From the NCBI GenBank assembly GCA_030429235.1, contig JAUIDB010000017.1, positions 1 through 64,000 of the forward strand: a DNA stretch of 64,000 nt, written 5' to 3'. The translations under genes and the position numbers were made by a program. The notes below the pieces were generated by a model. The model was not told the origin of the DNA and made no database searches. It was given only the letters and a program-made list of their open reading frames with translations. The DNA comes from Thermoanaerobaculia bacterium. Lineage in GTDB: Bacteria > Acidobacteriota > Thermoanaerobaculia > Multivoradales > JAIOJS01. Positions 25,425 through 34,314 of the stretch are shown here, piece after piece. The stretch's first letter is position 1. Every line of letters starts with the position of its first letter.

Positions 25425-27233
25425 ATGAAGCAGAGAATGTTGTGTGCCGGGGTCCTCGCGGTCTGGCTGATCGGCTCGGTGCCGTCGCTGGCGGCAGAGG
25501 AGATGGCCGCTCCCACCGTGGCGGAAGCTCGTGAGTTCCTGGAACAGGCCGAGGAGCGCCTGCGGGATCTGTGGATCATCTCCGGCCGGGCCCAGTGGAT
25601 CGCGTCGACCTACATCAACGAAGACAGCCAGATTCTGGCGGCCAAGATGGATGAAGACGTCATCCGCGCCGTCATCGAACTCGCCAACGAAGCGGCTCGA
25701 TTCGATGGACTCGACCTGCCCGACGATCAGGCTCGGATGATGAAGAAGCTGAAGCTGGCTCTGGTGCTGCCGGCTCCCAACGACGCCGAACTCACGGCGG
25801 AGTTGACCCGGATCAAGGCCCGTATGGAGGCGACGTACGGCTCGGGCAAGTACTGCCAAGGGGACGACTGTCGCGACCTGACCGAACTGAGTCGCCTGAT
25901 GGCGGAGAGTCGCGACCCTGAAGCCCTGCAGGATGCCTGGAGTGGCTGGCGGACGATCTCTCCCGTGATGCGTGAGGACTTCGCCCGCTACGTGGAACTC
26001 GGCAACCAGGGGGCCCGGGAACTCGGCTACGACGACCTGGGCAACATGTGGCGTTCGAACTACGACATGGATCCCGATGCCTTTGCGGCCGAGGTCGATC
26101 GCCTCTGGAACCAGGTTCGGCCCTTCTACGAAGCGTTGCACTGCTACGTCCGGGCGCAACTCAACGAGAAGTACGGCGACGAGGTACAGCCGGCCAGTGG
26201 TCCGATCCGAGCCGATCTACTCGGCAACATGTGGGCCCAGGAGTGGGGCAACATCTATCCCCTGGTGGCCCCTGAGGGGCAGGGCGAAGCGGTCGACGTG
26301 ACCGCGCTCCTGGTGGCGGCGGAAGCCGACGAGCGCGCGATGGTGCGTTACGGCGAGGCGTTCTTCAGCTCGCTCGGTTTCGAACCGCTCCCCGACTCGT
26401 TCTGGGAGAAGTCCCAGTTCTCGAAGCCCCGAGATCGTGAGGTCGTTTGCCACGCGTCGGCCTGGAGCCTCGACTTCCAGGACGATCTGCGGATCAAGAT
26501 GTGCATCCAGATCACCGAGGAGGAGTTCACCACCATCCACCACGAGTTGGGGCACAACTACTACCAGCGGGCGTACAACGAGCAGCCGATCCTGTTCCAG
26601 GACAGCGCCAACGACGGCTTCCACGAGGCGGTCGGGGACGCGATTGCCCTGTCGGTCACGCCCAACTACCTGGTGAAGATCGGCTTGCTCGATGAGGCGC
26701 CGCAGGGCGGCAGCGAGATTGCCCCCCTACTCAAGATGGCGATGGACAAGATCGCGTTCCTCCCCTTCGGTCTGTTGATCGACCAGTGGCGCTGGAAGGT
26801 GTTCTCGGGCGAGTTCGGTGAGGACGACTACAACGCTTCGTGGTGGGAGCTTCGTCAGAAGTATCAGGGAATCGAGCCGCCGGTGGCGCGGACCGAGGCG
26901 GACTTCGATCCGGGAGCCAAGTACCACGTACCGGCGAACGTGCCCTACACGCGCTACTTCCTGGCCCGGATTCTCCAGTTCCAGTTCCATCGGTCTCTCT
27001 GCGACGCCGCTGGCTACGAGGGGCCGCTGCACGAGTGCTCCATCTACGGGTCCCAGGAGGCGGGAGAGCGGCTGCACGAGATGCTGGCCATGGGGTCCAG
27101 CCGTCCCTGGCCCGAGGCGCTGGACGCGCTGACCGGTTCGTCGGAGATGGACGCGACCGCCATCCTCGACTACTTCGCGCCGCTCAAGGGGTGGCTGGAC
27201 GAGCAGAACGCCGGACAGTCCTGCGGCTGGTAG
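25425..27233 (+). CDS. M2-family peptidyl-dipeptidase, ACE-like
   Basis: Secreted zinc dipeptidyl carboxypeptidase homologous to angiotensin-converting enzyme, removing C-terminal dipeptides. A signal peptide ends at Ser-Leu-Ala-Ala. Zinc ligands are His373-Glu374-x-x-His377 and Glu401, with the same 24-residue spacing as in human ACE. The C-terminal block 'KYHVPANVPYTRYF' and 'LQFQFHRSLC' is close to the ACE substrate-carboxylate and chloride region. At 602 residues it is the single-domain form. The ATG at 25425 has AAGGAGAG upstream. Bacterial M2 enzymes are known but uncommon; a role in peptide scavenging is inferred. Confidence 0.93.
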   Translation: MKQRMLCAGVLAVWLIGSVPSLAAEEMAAPTVAEAREFLEQAEERLRDLWIISGRAQWIASTYINEDSQILAAKMDEDVIRAVIELANEAARFDGLDLPDDQARMMKKLKLALVLPAPNDAELTAELTRIKARMEATYGSGKYCQGDDCRDLTELSRLMAESRDPEALQDAWSGWRTISPVMREDFARYVELGNQGARELGYDDLGNMWRSNYDMDPDAFAAEVDRLWNQVRPFYEALHCYVRAQLNEKYGDEVQPASGPIRADLLGNMWAQEWGNIYPLVAPEGQGEAVDVTALLVAAEADERAMVRYGEAFFSSLGFEPLPDSFWEKSQFSKPRDREVVCHASAWSLDFQDDLRIKMCIQITEEEFTTIHHELGHNYYQRAYNEQPILFQDSANDGFHEAVGDAIALSVTPNYLVKIGLLDEAPQGGSEIAPLLKMAMDKIAFLPFGLLIDQWRWKVFSGEFGEDDYNASWWELRQKYQGIEPPVARTEADFDPGAKYHVPANVPYTRYFLARILQFQFHRSLCDAAGYEGPLHECSIYGSQEAGERLHEMLAMGSSRPWPEALDALTGSSEMDATAILDYFAPLKGWLDEQNAGQSCGW

Positions 27234-27354
27234 GGCTTGATCGATCGCAGCCAGACGGCTCTTCGCCCAGCCCCGCGGGACTGGTCGAAGGGCCGCTCTG
27301 CTTTCGACCGGCAGAACCGAGCGACGTTTCGATGGCCAGTAGCGGTGACAGATC

Positions 27355-28485
27355 ATGATCGATAGTCGAACCCCGGCCACACCGTGGGCCTTCCAGGTCG
27401 GCGTCATCCTGGGAATTCCGATCCGGGTCCACTGGACCTTCGTGCTCCTCGTGGTCTGGATGGGTGGCATCACCGCGAATCAGGGGGCCAGCTTTCTGGT
27501 GGGAGTGATCCTGACCCTGCTGCTCTTCGCGTGTCTGGCTTGCCACGAGGTGGGACACGCGGTGGTGGCTCGACGCTTCGGGGTGCAGACCCTGGAGATC
27601 GTTCTCTATCCAGTCGGTGGGATCTCTCGTACCGCTGCGATTCCGCCGGGCTGGCCCGAACTGGCGATCGCAGTGGCCGGTCCGATCGTCAACCTGCTCC
27701 TGGCTTTGCTGTTGATTCCGCTGCTTCCTCTCCTCGGAGCCACGAGTCCGAGCCTCGACCTCGAACCGGGGGCCATCGCCTACTTCCTGCTCTTCGCCAA
27801 CCTCGGCCTCTTCTTTCTGAATCTGATCCCCGCCTTCCCGATGGACGGCGGCCGGATCCTGCGGGCCGCCCTTTCGCTCGGCATGCCGGCAGACCGCGCG
27901 GCTCGTGCCACCGGGATGGTGGGGCAGGGCTTCGCGCTGATGCTGGGGATCCTCGGCATCGCGGCGGCTCAGTTCCTCATCGTTCTGATCGCCCTGCTCG
28001 TCTACTTCGGGGCGAGTCAGGAGGCCTCGCTCCACCGCCGCCAGGGAGCGCTGCAGGGGCGTCGCGTGCGGGAGGCGATGATGACCCGTTTCGAGCGGCT
28101 TGCGCCTCAGCAATCGATCCGGCGGGCCCTCCAACTGCTCCTCAACACTCCGCAAAACGACTTTCCGGTCGTCGACGCCTGGGGGCGAGCGGCTGGAGTC
28201 GTCACCCGCTCGGCGCTGCTCGCCGGGCTCGGACGTCTGGGTCCAGATGCCGCCGTCTTGGAGGTCATGCACCGTTCTCCTATCACCGTCAGTCCCGAGG
28301 CGGATCTGGCCGAGCTGATGGCGGGCCTGCAGGGCGCTCCGGCGGGACCGATTCTCGTGGCCGAAGAGGGCAAGGGAGTGGTGGGCATGCTCACCGCGGA
28401 GAGCGTCAGCCAGTTTGTCGCCGTACTCGGCCAGCTCCAAGAGGTGGCTCGCCCCCGGACTCCTCCCGCGCAGGGCGGGTCGTAG
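27355..28485 (+). CDS. Site-2-type M50 metalloprotease with CBS domains
   Basis: Intramembrane zinc protease of 376 residues. The membrane part holds His64-Glu-Val-Gly-His68 in the second helix region and the third ligand Asp164 in Asn-x-x-Pro-x-x-Pro-Met-Asp-Gly-Gly-Arg. After the last helix come two CBS domains (about residues 245-365), which usually bind adenine nucleotides and would tie proteolysis to energy state. This domain pairing is the common group III site-2 protease form. The substrate is unknown; anti-sigma factors are typical targets in the superfamily, and one is encoded at 55.4 kb, but no link is shown. Confidence 0.92.
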   Translation: MIDSRTPATPWAFQVGVILGIPIRVHWTFVLLVVWMGGITANQGASFLVGVILTLLLFACLACHEVGHAVVARRFGVQTLEIVLYPVGGISRTAAIPPGWPELAIAVAGPIVNLLLALLLIPLLPLLGATSPSLDLEPGAIAYFLLFANLGLFFLNLIPAFPMDGGRILRAALSLGMPADRAARATGMVGQGFALMLGILGIAAAQFLIVLIALLVYFGASQEASLHRRQGALQGRRVREAMMTRFERLAPQQSIRRALQLLLNTPQNDFPVVDAWGRAAGVVTRSALLAGLGRLGPDAAVLEVMHRSPITVSPEADLAELMAGLQGAPAGPILVAEEGKGVVGMLTAESVSQFVAVLGQLQEVARPRTPPAQGGS

Positions 28486-28531
28486 CCGTCGGGCAGTGCC
28501 CTCGCCGGGAGGTCTGAGATAATCGGCCTCG

Positions 28532-29662
28532 ATGCTGCGCTCTCTCTCGATCCTGGGTCTCGCGGTGGTCGTTCTGGCCGGCTCGGGGCCGCCCGTCCGC
28601 TCGCAGGACCCGGTCGATGAGCGGGCGCAGGCGTTGGAGCAGATTCGAGGTGAGATCGCACGTCTGCAGTCTCAGTTGAACCGGGTCCAGGCCGAGGCCT
28701 CGTCGCTGGCGGGCGAAGTCGAACAGACCCGCCTCGAACTGGCGATTCAGGAGAGTCGCGTGTCGGAGTCTCGGGCGGCGCAGGAGCTCGCCCGCGCCAA
28801 GGTCGTCGAACTGGAGGCCCGGGTCTCGGAGCTCGAAGATGCCCTGGCGACGGTGCGGGGCGATCTTCGAGGTCGTCTCGGAGCCCTCTACCGGTTGGGG
28901 AGAGGCGGCTATCTACGACTAGTTCTCTCGCTGCGCTCGAGCAGTGACGCCCTGCCGGCGATCCGCCAGCTGCGGTACTTCGCGCGACAGGACGGTCGGG
29001 CTCTCGATCGGTACATCGACACCAAGGCCAGTCTCGAGGTCGAACAGGACGAACTGGCCGAAGAGCGGACTCGAGTCGAGGCGTGGGTGGCGGAAGAGGA
29101 GGCGCGGCAGAGTCGGCTGGCCGAGATCGAAGCCCGCCAGTCACGCCTGTTGGCGCGTCTGGACGCCGAACGCCGCAGCCTGCAGACGGAACGGTCCGCT
29201 TTGGCCGACAAAGAGCGCAAGTTGTCGAACTTCCTCGGCCTCCTCTACGGCCGCCAGGACGAGTCGATGGGGGGCACGCCCATCCAGGAGTTCCGGGGAG
29301 TCCTCGACTGGCCGATTCGAGCGCCGGTCGAGGTTCCTTTTGGACCTCGAACGGATCCGCGGTACGGTACTCAGACACCGCACAACGGCGTGCAGCTGAC
29401 GACGCCGCCCGGCCGAGACGTGCAGGCGGTCTACCCCGGCCAGGTGCTCTTCGCGGCTCCATTCCGGGGTTACGGTCCGACCGTGATTCTGCGCCATCCC
29501 GACCGTACCTTCACCCTCTACGCGGGCCTCGCCCGGACGCGGGTGGCGGTCGACGATGTGGTATCTTTGGGTCAGGTCGTCGGTCAGTCGGCGGAGACTC
29601 TCTACTTCGAGATCCGTGTCGAGAACCGCCCCCAGGATCCCAGACTCTGGCTTCGGGAGTAG
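28532..29662 (+). CDS. EnvC-like murein hydrolase activator, degenerate LytM domain
   Basis: Periplasmic coiled-coil protein with a C-terminal M23/LytM domain, 376 residues. A signal peptide is followed by long Gln/Glu/Arg-rich coiled coils (about 30-110 and 160-235), then the LytM fold at about 262-375. Of the zinc ligands, His284 remains, but the Asp of HxxxD is Gln288 and the His of His-Leu-His-Phe-Glu is Tyr358, so it cannot be an active metallopeptidase. This matches E. coli EnvC, which activates amidases AmiA/B at division. An S41-type gene and a yibQ homologue follow directly, the usual neighbourhood. Confidence 0.9.
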   Translation: MLRSLSILGLAVVVLAGSGPPVRSQDPVDERAQALEQIRGEIARLQSQLNRVQAEASSLAGEVEQTRLELAIQESRVSESRAAQELARAKVVELEARVSELEDALATVRGDLRGRLGALYRLGRGGYLRLVLSLRSSSDALPAIRQLRYFARQDGRALDRYIDTKASLEVEQDELAEERTRVEAWVAEEEARQSRLAEIEARQSRLLARLDAERRSLQTERSALADKERKLSNFLGLLYGRQDESMGGTPIQEFRGVLDWPIRAPVEVPFGPRTDPRYGTQTPHNGVQLTTPPGRDVQAVYPGQVLFAAPFRGYGPTVILRHPDRTFTLYAGLARTRVAVDDVVSLGQVVGQSAETLYFEIRVENRPQDPRLWLRE

Positions 29663-29668
29663 CACTAC

Positions 29669-30847
29669 TTGATCAAGCATCGCGTTCGTTTTCTTCTCGT
29701 TTCGCTGACCGTCGGCGTGCTGTTGGCGGGCGGTTCGCTTCTGGCCGTAGTCGATCGGCAGGAGGAGCCGGAACCGGACTCGTTCTACAAGTACCTGTCG
29801 GTCTTCACCGAGGTCCTGGGCCTCGTCCGGCAGACCTACGTCGAGGAAACCGATGTCGATAGCCTGATGGAGGGAGCCTTCGAAGGCGCCGCCGACGCGC
29901 TCGATGCGTTCTCGGTCTACATTCCGCCGGCGGATGTGCCTCGCTACCAGGCGGCGCGGCAGGACCAGCCGCCCGATACCGGACTCTTTCTGATTCGGGA
30001 CCGCGGTTGGGTGTACGTCTCGTCCGTGACCGACGGCAGCACGGCGGAACAGGCCGGCATCGAAGCCGGCGACCTCGTCGCTCAGGTCGACGACGAACCG
30101 ACTCGCGAACTGCAGGTCTGGGAGATCGAAGCTCTTCTGGCCGCGAAGGCAGGTGGCGAAGTCCAGCTGGAGCTCCTGCGGCAAGGGGAAACCGTCGAAG
30201 TGACGCTCCCCGTCCAGGCCACCGACACCGCCCCAGCCTCGCTGCAGGAGATCGATGGTGTCTCCCTGCTCCGGATTACCCAGATCACTTCCGAAACCGA
30301 GGCGACGGTGCGAGACCTCTTGACCTCGCCCGAGGCACCAGCGGGCGAACTGTTGGTCGATCTGCGCGGAGTCGCCGGCGGGGATCCGCAGGCCGCCTAC
30401 GACGTGGCCGGCCTCTTCGCTTCGGGTCCCCTGGGCTCGCTCCAGAGTCAGGGGCGAGTCGAGCGCGAGTTCGTGGCCGACCAGCAGCCGATCTGGCAGG
30501 GCCGCCTGGTGGTCTTGGCCGATCGGACGACGCTCGGTGCCGCCGAATTGCTGGTCCTGGTCCTCAAGGAGGGGTCGGGGGCACGGTTGGTCGGGGAAGC
30601 GACCTACGGCTGGGCCGGTCGGTCCGATCTGATCCCGCTCTCGAGCGGTGGTCTGTTGGTGTTGACCGGCGCCTTCTACGCCGGCCCCGAAGGACAGATT
30701 CTCGACGGCGCGATCGAGCCCGATCTCCGGGTGACGATCCGCGATCGGACGCTGGCCGAGAAGGACTTGACCCTGGAAGAGCTGATGCTCCGGCGCGGAA
30801 TCGAGCTGCTGCTCGAGCCCGAGCTCCTCGACCGCGTCGCAGCCTGA
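29669..30847 (+). CDS. S41 CtpA-like protein lacking catalytic Ser and Lys
   Basis: C-terminal processing peptidase homologue of 392 residues: N-terminal membrane helix (about 7-28), PDZ domain at about 105-185, S41 core after it. Aligned to the E. coli Prc pattern, the Ser-Ala-Ser-Ala-Ser-Glu motif reads Thr288-Leu-Gly290-Ala-Ala-Glu293, and the catalytic Lys 25 residues later is Trp315. The dyad is therefore gone while the fold and PDZ appear intact, which suggests a binding or scaffolding pseudoprotease. The start is TTG at 29669, with GGGAG nine bases upstream and six bases after the EnvC gene. Confidence 0.88.
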   Translation: MIKHRVRFLLVSLTVGVLLAGGSLLAVVDRQEEPEPDSFYKYLSVFTEVLGLVRQTYVEETDVDSLMEGAFEGAADALDAFSVYIPPADVPRYQAARQDQPPDTGLFLIRDRGWVYVSSVTDGSTAEQAGIEAGDLVAQVDDEPTRELQVWEIEALLAAKAGGEVQLELLRQGETVEVTLPVQATDTAPASLQEIDGVSLLRITQITSETEATVRDLLTSPEAPAGELLVDLRGVAGGDPQAAYDVAGLFASGPLGSLQSQGRVEREFVADQQPIWQGRLVVLADRTTLGAAELLVLVLKEGSGARLVGEATYGWAGRSDLIPLSSGGLLVLTGAFYAGPEGQILDGAIEPDLRVTIRDRTLAEKDLTLEELMLRRGIELLLEPELLDRVAA

Positions 30848-30856
30848 CGTCTCGCC

Positions 30857-31876
30857 ATGGCTGATCGAAGGGGGGGGCGCCGCACCGGCGGCGGTGGATC
30901 TCCCCGCCGTCCCCCGAAACGTCCTCGCCGCTCGAGTCGCCCCAGTCGAGCCGCCTGGCTGAAGCTAGGCCTCGGCCTGGTCGCTCTGCTCGTCCTTGGC
31001 CTCTGGAGTTGGCATTGGCTGCAGCGGCCGGTAGAACGACCCGATCTGGGCTCGGGGTCGTCGCCAGGGGACCGAGGGCAAGAGGGCGACCGGGCTCCTT
31101 CGGTCGCACCGGGCGGGGAACCCAGCTCGCTCGAGCCGGTAGAGCCCCAGGTCGCCGAGCCTGCCGAGGTCCCGGCGATGGAGGGCGACGCGCCGGTCGA
31201 CCCGGTGGGTCATCTCTCCATCGTCATCGACGACCTGGGTCGCAGCCTGGGTGACATCGATCGCCTCGAAGCACTGGGGATTCCGCTGAGCTACGCCGTG
31301 TTACCGTTCGAGTCGAAGACGGCGGAGGTCGTGGCCCGGCTCCGCGAAGACGGGCAGGAGATCCTCTGCCATCTACCGATGGAGGCGATGGCTGGCAACA
31401 ACCCCGGTCCCGGAGCCCTGGTGCTCGGGATGACGCCGCGCCAGTTAGCGCGCGCGACCCGCAAGGCGATCTCGCAGATTCCCGGGGCCGTCGGCGTCAA
31501 CAACCACATGGGGTCGGGACTGACCCGGGACGCGGACTCGATGCGGGCCATTCTCGAGGTCCTGCGCAACCAAGAGCTCTTCTTCCTAGACTCTCGCACC
31601 AGTGCGGATACGGTGGCTTTCGGGATCGCCCGATCGCTGGAGATACCCACCGCCGAGCGCCAGGTCTTCCTCGACACCGATCCGTCGGCCGAAGCGATCC
31701 GAGCCCAATTCGAGCGCCTCCGCCGCCTGGGGGCAGAGCGCGGGGCCGCCATCGCCATCGGCCACCCCTACCCGTCGACCCTCGAGGTGCTGGAGGCCGA
31801 GGTCCCGGCCAGTCGGGCCCAGGGTTTCAACTTCGTGCCGGTCAGTTTTCTCCTCGAGCGAACCGGACTGCGATAG
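30857..31876 (+). CDS. Divergent polysaccharide deacetylase, YibQ family
   Basis: Member of the divergent polysaccharide deacetylase family (DUF610, E. coli YibQ), 339 residues. An Arg/Pro-rich N-terminus precedes one membrane helix at about 34-54 and a low-complexity linker; the deacetylase-like barrel starts at Leu-Ser-Ile-Val-Ile-Asp-Asp-Leu-Gly. 'CHLPMEA', 'NNHMGS' and 'FFLDSRTS' are characteristic. Catalytic activity of the family is unproven. In E. coli yibQ follows envC, and here it follows an envC/ctpA pair by nine bases, so a wall-remodelling role is likely. Confidence 0.91.
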   Translation: MADRRGGRRTGGGGSPRRPPKRPRRSSRPSRAAWLKLGLGLVALLVLGLWSWHWLQRPVERPDLGSGSSPGDRGQEGDRAPSVAPGGEPSSLEPVEPQVAEPAEVPAMEGDAPVDPVGHLSIVIDDLGRSLGDIDRLEALGIPLSYAVLPFESKTAEVVARLREDGQEILCHLPMEAMAGNNPGPGALVLGMTPRQLARATRKAISQIPGAVGVNNHMGSGLTRDADSMRAILEVLRNQELFFLDSRTSADTVAFGIARSLEIPTAERQVFLDTDPSAEAIRAQFERLRRLGAERGAAIAIGHPYPSTLEVLEAEVPASRAQGFNFVPVSFLLERTGLR

Positions 31877-31883
31877 CTACCGC

Positions 31884-32897
31884 TCAGGGGACCTGGCGAA
31901 TGCGCTCGACCCAGGGTCGGTGCTGTGGCGAGGTCAGGTCGGCGCTCGCGACGGCCTGCCGGAAGGCCGCCAGGTCCTCGATGGCATTGATCTCGACCCC
32001 GGCCGCTTCCAACTCGTTGCGGACCCGGGTCTCGAAGGCACTCCACCGCTCGCGCTGGGTTTGTGACGAGAGCCGAGCGAGGTTTCGTAGGGCGTTTTGA
32101 GCCTCGGGGTCGAGCGACTCCCAGGTCTGTTTCCCGACCAGCAACAGATCGGGTACCCGGGTGTGGCCGTCGAGCGAGTAGAAGCGCGCCACCTCGAAGT
32201 GGCGCTCCGAGAAGTAGCTCGGAAGGTTGTTCTCGGCGCCATCGATGTTGCCGGTGTGGAGGGAGGTGTAGACCTCGTTGAACCCCAGCGCGACCGGGTT
32301 GGCGCCCAGCGCCTCGACCGTACGTCGCATCATTTCGGAACGCTGGACCCGAATTTTCAGCCCGGCCAGATCGTCGAGCGATTCCACCGGGCGCTGGCGA
32401 TTGTAGAAGGAGCGCGCGCCGGCGTCGTACCACGCCAGCCCGACGAAACCGTTGGGCGCGATCGATGCCAGTAGTTCCTCGCCGATCGGTCCGTCGAGAA
32501 CCGACCAGTAGTGCTTCGCATCGCGGAACAGGTAGGGCTGGGTCAGTACCCCGATCGCCTCGGAGAACTCAGCCAGGGGAGCCACCGAGCCGGCGTAGAG
32601 TTGCACGGCTCCGAACTGTACCTTTTCCAGGACGTCCTTCTCGTTGCCGAGCACCCCGCCCAACTGGAGGTCGATCCGGTAGCGGGATCCCAGGGTGGGA
32701 TCGGCCTCCACCGCCGTGGCCAGTGACTGGAGGGCTTCGGCCGTCGGGTAGTCGGCGGCATGGACATTCGCCAGCACCCACTTGGCGGGGCCAGAGTGGC
32801 CGGGGGAGCCGTCACCTGAACAGCTCCACAGCAGGAGGTTCAGGAACAGGCACAGCAGCGCAGAGCTGATTCGGGAGGACGAGATACGACGGTGCAT
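31884..32897 (-). CDS. TRAP transporter substrate-binding protein, DctP type
   Basis: Periplasmic solute-binding component of a TRAP transporter, 337 residues. The core 'GLKIRVQRSEMMRRTVEALGANPV' contains the Arg that binds a substrate carboxylate in this family, so an organic acid or sugar acid is expected. The N-terminus from the ATG at 32897 ends in Leu-Leu-Trp-Ser-Cys26-Ser, a good lipobox, so it appears to be a lipoprotein; most Gram-negative DctP proteins are soluble. A TTG at 32936 is a weaker start. It is the last gene of the run mazG to dctP, 124 bp after dctM. Confidence 0.92.
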   Translation of the reverse strand: MHRRISSSRISSALLCLFLNLLLWSCSGDGSPGHSGPAKWVLANVHAADYPTAEALQSLATAVEADPTLGSRYRIDLQLGGVLGNEKDVLEKVQFGAVQLYAGSVAPLAEFSEAIGVLTQPYLFRDAKHYWSVLDGPIGEELLASIAPNGFVGLAWYDAGARSFYNRQRPVESLDDLAGLKIRVQRSEMMRRTVEALGANPVALGFNEVYTSLHTGNIDGAENNLPSYFSERHFEVARFYSLDGHTRVPDLLLVGKQTWESLDPEAQNALRNLARLSSQTQRERWSAFETRVRNELEAAGVEINAIEDLAAFRQAVASADLTSPQHRPWVERIRQVP

Positions 32898-33021
32898 GAA
32901 GTCGATTCTAGTGGCCCGAGGGGGCGTTGATGACAAGTCGCCGTGAGTCCTCTACCCGCGAGGGCTCTCCCCGCACGCCGGTTGGAGCCAGGGGAGTCGC
33001 GCCGCGTCGCGGGCTGGGCCT

Positions 33022-34314
33022 CTATCCGAACCAAGCGGGGACGACGAGCGAGATCGCCGGGATGAAGGTGACCAGGAGCAGAACCCCGATCATCACCCAG
33101 TAGAACGGCCAGAGGGCGCGGGTGGCGCTCTCGATCGAGACCTCGCCGACCGCGCAACCGACGAACAGCGTACTGCCGACGGGAGGCGTGCAGAGTCCGA
33201 TCCCGAGGTTCAGAAGGAGCACCACCCCGAACTGCACGGGATCGAGTCCCAACTCGGTCGCTACCGGCAGCAGGATCGGCGTCAGGATGACGATGAGCGG
33301 CGCCATATCCATGATCGTGCCCAGGCCTAGGATCAGTAGGTTCAGTAGGAGGATCTGTAGCCAGACGGGGCCGGGGACCGCGGTGAGGGCGGCGGTGAGG
33401 CGGCCCGGCACGTGCAGAAGCGTCATCGCCTCGCCGAAGGCCGCGGCCGTGCCGATCAGGATGAGGACCAGCGAACTGGTGCGAAGGGTACGCCGCAAGA
33501 CCTCGCCGTAGGCCCGTACGGCCAGTGACCGATAGAGGAAGGTCGAGACCAAAGCACTCCAAGCGACGGCGAGCGCGGCCGCCGCCTGGGCCGGAATCCA
33601 CCCGGCCGAGATCGGCACGATGATCAGCGCCGGGGTGATGAGCGCGGGGATGGCGCCGCGCGCGATCCGGAGCGCCGCGGGGACGGGTACCTTCGGCTCG
33701 GCGGGCAGACCGTCGCGGCGGGCGATGGCGTAGGCCAGGAGCATGAGCGACAACCCGATCAGCAGTCCGGGTAGATACCCCGCCAGGAAGAGGGATTGGA
33801 TCGACACCGCGCCGCCCGCCGCCAGACAGAAGAGGATCGCATTGTGTGAGGGCGGAATGATGATGCCTTGCGTCGACGAGGAGATGGTGACGGCGACCGA
33901 GAAATCGCGCCGATAGCCTCGAGAGCTCATCATTGGCACCATCAGCGAGCCGATCGAGGCGGTGTCGGCCACCGAGGACCCCGAGATGCCGCCGAAGAAC
34001 ATCGAGGCCAGGATGTTCACCATGGCGAGTCCGCCGCGGACGAACCCGATCAGCACCGAGGCGAGGTCGACCAGCCGACGAGCCATGCCTCCGGCGGTCA
34101 TGATCTCGCCGCAGAGGATGAAGAACGGAATGGCCAGAAGGGTCGGCTCGGAGAGTTGGCTACAGACCTTCTGGACCAGGGAGAGAGCGGGGACATCGGC
34201 GGCCAGAAAGTAGGTGAGGGCGGACAATCCCAGACTAAAGGCGACCGGCACCCGCAGGGCGAGGAGTCCGAGAAAGGTCAGAAAGAGCAGCAGCGTGAGG
34301 TGCAGATCGGTCAT
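33022..34314 (-). CDS. TRAP transporter large permease, DctM type
   Basis: Large membrane subunit of a TRAP transporter, 430 residues with about 12 hydrophobic helices. Family motifs include 'IPFFILCGEIM..GG', 'FFGGISGSSVADTASIGS' and 'GLCTPPVGSTLFV'. It catalyses sodium-coupled uptake together with the small permease and the binding protein. The ATG at 34314 overlaps the dctQ stop (ATGA). The frame is open far upstream through galK in the antisense sense, but homology begins here. Confidence 0.94.
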   Translation of the reverse strand: MTDLHLTLLLFLTFLGLLALRVPVAFSLGLSALTYFLAADVPALSLVQKVCSQLSEPTLLAIPFFILCGEIMTAGGMARRLVDLASVLIGFVRGGLAMVNILASMFFGGISGSSVADTASIGSLMVPMMSSRGYRRDFSVAVTISSSTQGIIIPPSHNAILFCLAAGGAVSIQSLFLAGYLPGLLIGLSLMLLAYAIARRDGLPAEPKVPVPAALRIARGAIPALITPALIIVPISAGWIPAQAAAALAVAWSALVSTFLYRSLAVRAYGEVLRRTLRTSSLVLILIGTAAAFGEAMTLLHVPGRLTAALTAVPGPVWLQILLLNLLILGLGTIMDMAPLIVILTPILLPVATELGLDPVQFGVVLLLNLGIGLCTPPVGSTLFVGCAVGEVSIESATRALWPFYWVMIGVLLLVTFIPAISLVVPAWFG

